From: Melampsora larici-populina 98AG31
Taxonomy: Eukaryota; Basidiomycota; Pucciniomycetes; Pucciniales; Melampsoraceae
NCBI RefSeq assembly: GCF_000204055.1
Contig: NW_006768809.1
Location: 444,535-508,534 of the forward strand
Reading direction: 5' to 3'
DNA length: 64,000 bases
Shown here: positions 63,802 to 64,000 of the stretch, one piece after another
Layout: each line of letters opens with the position of its first letter
How positions within the stretch are numbered: the stretch's first letter is position 1
Translations under genes and position numbers: made by a program
The notes under the pieces: model-generated
The model's input: only the letters and a program-made list of their open reading frames with translations
What the model was told of the DNA's origin: nothing
The model's database searches: none

Positions 63802-64000
63802 ATGGATGGTGATCGAGGATCAATCATCATCACAAGAAACCCCCCAAATCATCGTCGTATGCCTCAGAAACGCCCACCGGACACCGAAGCAGGTGATCCG
63901 ATCCATCCCCCCCCAAAAAATCCTGCCCTCCGATCAGACGAAACGGATTCGATGATGAGCGAACTTAGGTCGCTATCATCGAAAAACCCACACACGAACG
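63802..64000 (+). CDS. Open frame running off the window, 5' part only
   Basis: An ATG at 63802 opens a frame of 66 codons with no stop before the window ends. The product starts MDGDRGSIIITRNPPNHRR and is P/S/R-rich and polar, as in a disordered N-terminus. No domain is visible. The start codon lies only 7 bp beyond the transposon's target duplication, so the element separates this frame from its former upstream DNA (sequence left of 57089). The gene could be a host gene or another mobile element gene. It is a modest call because of its length. Confidence 0.4.
   Translation, partial: MDGDRGSIIITRNPPNHRRMPQKRPPDTEAGDPIHPPPKNPALRSDETDSMMSELRSLSSKNPHTN

Overview
The window is nuclear DNA of a basidiomycete fungus. 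It has AT-rich intergenic DNA, many short (about 50-100 nt) GT-AG introns with GTAAGT-type donors, and conserved eukaryotic housekeeping genes set between degenerate transposons. A rust fungus (Pucciniales, Melampsora-like) is my best guess from the overall gene style and transposon load. That guess is inference, since no species marker is visible. There is one 100-bp assembly gap.

Layout. 1-6.85 kb: 5' part of a coiled-coil gene, divergent SSU72 phosphatase, and a large protein kinase. 7.9-10.0 kb: a decayed multi-exon gene of unknown function. 10.5-14.4 kb: Ty1/copia retrotransposon, 5' part lost at the gap, which has cut into a DNA transposon. 14.4-22.3 kb: that DNA transposon (zinc-binding N-terminus, DDE-type middle, ubiquitin-protease-like C-terminus), itself hit by two 1.63-kb solo LTRs. 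22.3-26 kb: gene-poor DNA with small foldback elements. 26-38.2 kb: gene-dense host block with a secreted protein, DBP2-type RNA helicase, proteasome ATPase RPT2 and a G-patch splicing factor. 38.2-42.4 kb: LINE debris and foldback elements. 42.4-43.9 kb: bZIP factor. 45.8-50.4 kb: a LINE remnant split by two small inverted-repeat elements. 52.4-55.8 kb: TUG-type UBX protein and an ER disulfide isomerase. 57.1-63.8 kb: an apparently complete 6.69-kb DNA transposon. 63.8 kb-end: start of another open frame.

The most notable object is the 57,098-63,785 element. It has 225-bp terminal inverted repeats with one mismatch seen, a perfect 9-bp target duplication, and two convergent intron-containing genes with intact frames. 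One encodes a protein of the fungal DUF6589 type, the other a RecQ-like superfamily 2 helicase. The layout suggests a helicase-assisted cut-and-paste transposon that inserted recently, just upstream of a gene start.

Host genes cover transcription termination (SSU72), RNA processing (DBP2, G-patch protein), proteolysis (RPT2, UBX protein), secretion (disulfide isomerase, secreted protein) and signalling (kinase, bZIP). They are not an operon and share no obvious pathway. DBP2 and RPT2 are divergent and may share a promoter region. Exon junctions quoted below were derived by hand from splice sites plus reading-frame continuity, and each quoted model closes in frame.
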